NCBI GenBank assembly: GCA_041660385.1
Contig: JBAZWJ010000026.1
Location: 9,863-73,862 of the forward strand
Length of the DNA: 64,000 nucleotides
Reading direction: 5' to 3'
Source: DYJE01 sp041660385
GTDB taxonomy: Bacteria; Desulfobacterota; Desulfobacteria; Desulfobacterales; Desulfolunaceae
The notes beneath the pieces were generated by a model. It ran no database searches. It saw only the letters and a program-made list of their open reading frames with translations, and was not told where the DNA came from. Position numbers and translations under genes: made by a program. This document shows, piece after piece, positions 62,702 to 64,000 of the stretch. Within the stretch, counting starts at the first letter, position 1; each line of letters starts with the position of its first letter.

Positions 62702-62720
62702 GATGGCGTCGTAAAAAGTC
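62702..62720. repeat. Left-end fragment of the MITE-like element
   Basis: Nineteen bases identical to the left end of copies A and B, without the internal palindrome or right end. Confidence 0.6.
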
Positions 62721-62740
62721 GGGAATTCAGCATAAAACTC

Positions 62741-62790
62741 GTAGGGTGGGCTATCGCCCACCACAAATGGCGGGCGATAGCCCGCCCTAG
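62741..62790. repeat. REP-like palindrome, copy 2
   Basis: GTAGGGTGGGCTATCGCCCA faces GGCGGGCGATAGCCCGCCCT in an imperfect palindrome with arms of about 20 bp, closely related to the one at 59062-59108. Confidence 0.7.
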
Positions 62791-63110
62791 GGATTTAGAT
62801 GAATTTCCAGAGCCTTATCAAATATATTTTTTGATAATTGGAACAACATGACTGCCGATTCCCGTAAGCCACCCTCCACCCTCGTCATTCCGGGCGGCCT
62901 CCGTAAAGACAGGCCGTTTTAAACAGAGAAGGGCATGGAGGAACAACACCGTTTGATACCGAAGCCGACCCGGAATCCATGGTGGCTCAGCAACACAGCC
63001 TGAACGTGCTTTATACCCATTTCACATCCTTACCACCCGTATCACCCATGCTATAACCCCATTGTTTTGCTCGAAAATCCAAACATTCACACTTCATCGA
63101 GGGGAGAACC

Positions 63111-63797
63111 ATGAACCGGACATTGGCACGGGTGGGGATTGCAGCAATCTGTTTACTGATCGTACTGACATTCTGTCTGACATTGGGAAAACTTTCGGCG
63201 GAAGAAAAGCAAAAGGAAAGACTGGTGCTTCTGCCGGTCCAGGGGGAAAATCTTCCTCAAACGGAACTGGACCTTTTCCAGGACGCCATCAAAGAGGGTT
63301 TCTCAAACACATACGAAATTTTCAGCGGCGAGCAGGTTCAGGCCAAACTCCAGAAATTTACTGTGAACTCCTGCACATCGGACGAATGCCTTGAAAAAAT
63401 CGCCATCGCCTTCAACGGCCATCTGGTGGGGCGTGTTTTTGTGGACAGGGACGGAAAAGACACATTCCTCAGAATTCAGATCAAGGACGTTTATACCGAC
63501 AAGGATGTCTATACCAAAACAAGCGGTTGCACCGGCTGCTCTAAAACCGAAATTATGCAAAAGCTGATTGCCTTGACCGGTGGTGGTTCGGCCTCTTCAT
63601 CCGCGATCGAAATTGGGGTCGAAATTGGGGTCGGTCGAAATTGGGGTCGTCGAAATTGGGGTCGCCCATTAAAGGCCCGTGTCAAGAGAAAAAACACCTC
63701 TCTTATTCAAATCAAAAAGTTTTTTTGTTTGACTCATAACATCCACGATCTGACTCCGTTTGATACGTGTATTCGCACCTGTTATTTCATCATATAG
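63111..63797 (+). CDS. Secreted protein of unknown function, 3' end overwritten by repeats
   Basis: A 228-codon frame. An N-terminal membrane/signal helix (IAAICLLIVLTFCLTLGKLSA) leads to a periplasmic domain of about 130 residues (RLVLLPVQGENLPQTELDLF, VNSCTSDECLEKIAIAF, LVGRVFVDRDGKDTFLRIQ). It resembles the N-terminal part of larger deltaproteobacterial surface proteins that I cannot name. From about residue 167 the frame runs through four copies of GAAATTGGGGTC, which give IEIGVEIGVGRNWGRRNWG. After that the sequence is basic and non-domain-like. The last 60 residues are therefore probably not original, and the gene looks truncated. Confidence 0.6.
   Translation: MNRTLARVGIAAICLLIVLTFCLTLGKLSAEEKQKERLVLLPVQGENLPQTELDLFQDAIKEGFSNTYEIFSGEQVQAKLQKFTVNSCTSDECLEKIAIAFNGHLVGRVFVDRDGKDTFLRIQIKDVYTDKDVYTKTSGCTGCSKTEIMQKLIALTGGGSASSSAIEIGVEIGVGRNWGRRNWGRPLKARVKRKNTSLIQIKKFFCLTHNIHDLTPFDTCIRTCYFII
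63609..63663. repeat. Four direct copies of GAAATTGGGGTC
   Basis: Copies at 63609-63620, 63621-63632, 63637-63648 and 63652-63663, separated by 0, 4 and 3 bases. They lie inside the 3' part of the secreted-protein frame and may be the edge of a REP-associated element continuing beyond it. From 63798 to the window end nothing further is recognised. Confidence 0.8.
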
Positions 63798-64000
63798 GCT
63801 GGCGGAAAATGATCCGCACCAGTCACCCATCAGGATTCAGGCTTTGTGTGATCCAAGTGAAGAACCTTGAATCACACAGCCCTCTCCGCCATAAAGGCGG
63901 ACCAGAAAATCTTCAGTGCCGTATCGTGTCTATTAGAAATTTCAAATCTTATGGTTTTTAACCAACCCTTTTAGGCTCACGACACAGGCGAATCACAGTA

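Larger units (their letters stand above)
62694..63110. other. Repeat-rich intergenic region
   Basis: The 417 bp hold a MITE left-end fragment (62702-62720), a REP-like palindrome (62741-62790), and CGTCATTCCGGGC (62883-62895) facing GACCCGGAATCC (62966-62978), a common dispersed repeat pair. The rest shows no gene. GAGGGGAGAACC precedes the next ATG. Confidence 0.6.

Overview
The window reads as a chromosomal segment of a deltaproteobacterium-type anaerobe, most likely Desulfobacterota and perhaps Desulfobacterales. This is inferred from gene content and order: rho-rpmE-prfA-prmC, rpsB-tsf-pyrH-frr-uppS-cdsA-dxr-rseP, a 4-hydroxybutyryl-CoA dehydratase cluster, many sigma-54 activators, and dispersed GAACATCGAAC-type repeats. 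No marker gene fixes the genus. There is no prophage, CRISPR array or complete insertion sequence. Ten Ns at 32603-32612 mark an assembly gap.

Region 1 (1-13.0 kb, all minus strand) is a regulatory and envelope island. A hybrid histidine kinase (10810-12999) overlaps a PAS/AAA+/Fis sigma-54 activator (9324-10826). Downstream of that activator come a GGTC-N6-GACC palindrome and a sigma-54-like promoter. These lead into a decayed kinase receiver domain and a second, paralogous activator (7152-8654). The second activator is followed by its own palindrome and promoter, then by an operon for an ABM-fold protein, a B12-binding radical SAM enzyme, a 98-residue helical protein, PTS enzyme I and a cyclic beta-1,2-glucan synthase that runs off the window edge. 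The simplest reading is a tandem duplication that turned a kinase-activator-promoter module into a possible two-step cascade.

Region 2 (13.3-23 kb) holds a secreted PPIase, a sensor kinase with a substrate-binding sensor domain, and a divergent GAF/sigma-54 activator split by an in-frame amber codon. Next come a candidate sigma-54-dependent small RNA, repeats, a sigma-54-like promoter, and an operon for 4-hydroxybutyryl-CoA to acetoacetyl-CoA chemistry (dehydratase, a 54-residue ORF, hydroxyacyl-CoA dehydrogenase, SDR).

Region 3 (23-35 kb) has rpoH with a TPR lipoprotein and a DUF4292/LolB-like lipoprotein, tRNA-Arg(TCT), a thioesterase and a Nudix hydrolase. It also has a FadR-regulated-looking glycerol/ether-lipid cluster: an alkyl-DHAP-synthase-like flavoprotein and an FGGY kinase, divergent from fadR and glpD.

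Region 4 (35-40 kb) is a signalling cluster: a membrane-anchored divergent Ser/Thr kinase, a double-FHA protein, an exported endonuclease/phosphatase-fold protein and a class III cyclase fused to FHA.

Region 5 (40-59 kb) is housekeeping: folC, rpsU, adk, coaE, rho, rpmE, prfA, prmC, rpsB, tsf, pyrH, frr, uppS, cdsA, dxr, rseP, purL and purQ. A MITE-like element sits between uppS and cdsA.

Region 6 (59-64 kb) carries a GT4 glycosyltransferase, a PP2C-like phosphatase, a deacetylase-like protein, and a secreted protein whose 3' end runs into GAAATTGGGGTC repeats, with several palindromic repeats between genes.
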